In this document: positions 63,715-64,000 of the stretch, piece after piece
Layout: each line of letters opens with the position of its first letter
Position numbering within the stretch: position 1 is the stretch's first letter
Assembly: GCA_025057645.1 (NCBI GenBank)
Contig: JANXBJ010000010.1
Location: 34,207 to 98,206, forward strand
Direction of reading: 5' to 3'
Origin: Anaerolineales bacterium
GTDB taxonomy: Bacteria > Chloroflexota > Anaerolineae > Anaerolineales > UBA4823
Length of the DNA stretch: 64,000 nucleotides
Program-made: the position numbers and the translations under genes
The notes under the pieces: model-generated
What the model saw: the letters and a program-made list of their open reading frames with translations, nothing else
Databases searched by the model: none
Told to the model about the DNA's origin: nothing

Positions 63715-64000
63715 ATGTATAATCGTGATCCAATGATTGACTACACTGAATTTCGACGTTGGATCGATACCCTTTACCAGCACCCGGAGTGGCGGGCGGA
63801 ATTGCGCCGTCTGGTTTTGACGGATGAGATCTTAGAATTGCCCACCCTCGTCCGTGAGATCGCCGGAATCGTCCGAGAGCTGGCCGAGGCGCAGCGGCGC
63901 ACCGAGGAGAGGTTAGAGGTGCTGGCAAGGCGCGTGGACGAGCTGGCCGAGGCGCAGCGGCGCACCGAGGAGAGGTTAGAGGCGCTGGCGAGGCGTGTAG
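63715..64000 (+). CDS. Coiled-coil repeat protein, partial
   Basis: Plus-strand gene cut by the right edge. The ATG at 63715 has AGGAGA upstream. After about 50 residues (EFRRWIDTLYQHPEWRAEL) it enters a heptad-like, charged helical repeat of 21 residues (ELAEAQRRTEERLEVLARRVD). Proteins of this kind in Chloroflexota usually end in a nuclease-like or DUF3782-type domain; that part is outside the window, so the function is open. Confidence 0.72.
   Translation, partial: MYNRDPMIDYTEFRRWIDTLYQHPEWRAELRRLVLTDEILELPTLVREIAGIVRELAEAQRRTEERLEVLARRVDELAEAQRRTEERLEALARRV
63877..64000 (+). repeat. 63-bp tandem repeat (coiled coil)
   Basis: One whole unit (63877-63939) and most of a second, nearly identical at the nucleotide level; 63 bp equals 21 residues, three heptads. 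Such repeats expand and contract readily. Confidence 0.85.

Overview
The window looks like chromosomal DNA of a Chloroflexota bacterium, probably Anaerolineae-like. The reasons are indirect: moderate GC, secreted proteins with long Thr/Pro spacers, TadE/TadG-type proteins, LysM-M23 lipoproteins, a LuxR-type domain fused to a membrane domain, heptad-repeat coiled-coil proteins, and a GAAC-N4-GTTC operator of the Gram-positive/Chloroflexota LexA type. I see no rRNA, tRNA, transposase, integrase or CRISPR array.

Layout. 1-9 kb (minus strand): a partial gene coupled to a discrete acyl carrier protein, a membrane protein with a DUF3395-like tail, a methyltransferase carrying an in-frame 39-bp tandem repeat, a capsule-type glycosyltransferase, a nitrilase-family amidase, a lipoprotein, and a membrane-anchored LuxR-type regulator next to a NitT/TauT-type ABC transporter. 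The transporter's binding protein follows at 9.2-10.2 kb under a recognisable promoter. At 10.3-10.7 kb lies a decayed bacteriohemerythrin gene.

10.7-36.5 kb (minus strand): a large surface-polysaccharide locus headed by a winged-helix regulator. It holds two nucleotide-sugar epimerase/reductase genes, a Wzm/Wzt exporter, a PseB-like dehydratase, an RmlD-like reductase, two NeuB-type synthases (one fused to a sugar isomerase-like barrel), NeuA- and SpsF-type cytidylyltransferases, several glycosyltransferases, a sulfotransferase, and a bifunctional ATP sulfurylase/APS kinase. Together they suggest an ABC-exported, sulfated glycan containing a nonulosonic acid. A MNT/HEPN toxin-antitoxin-like pair sits inside the locus.

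36.7-49.6 kb: a plus-strand operon of TadE-like, TadG/VWA-like and Thr/Pro-spacer surface proteins, then a divergent pair (membrane protein and lytic transglycosylase) sharing an unusually symmetrical double promoter with two SOS-type boxes. Three tandem LysM plus M23 lipoproteins follow on the minus strand.

49.7-56.5 kb (plus strand): a histidine operon hisGCBHAFIE plus a HAD hydrolase, preceded by a consensus-like promoter, a 24-residue His-rich leader peptide and a terminator hairpin, i.e. a ribosome-mediated attenuator. 56.7-63.6 kb (minus strand): an amidohydrolase/deaminase, a BMP-type nucleoside ABC transporter and a GntR/UTRA regulator. The last 285 bp start a coiled-coil repeat protein.

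Calls rest on reading translations and motifs by eye. No database search was done; family names are from memory of motifs, and promoters, operators and RNA elements are pattern matches only.
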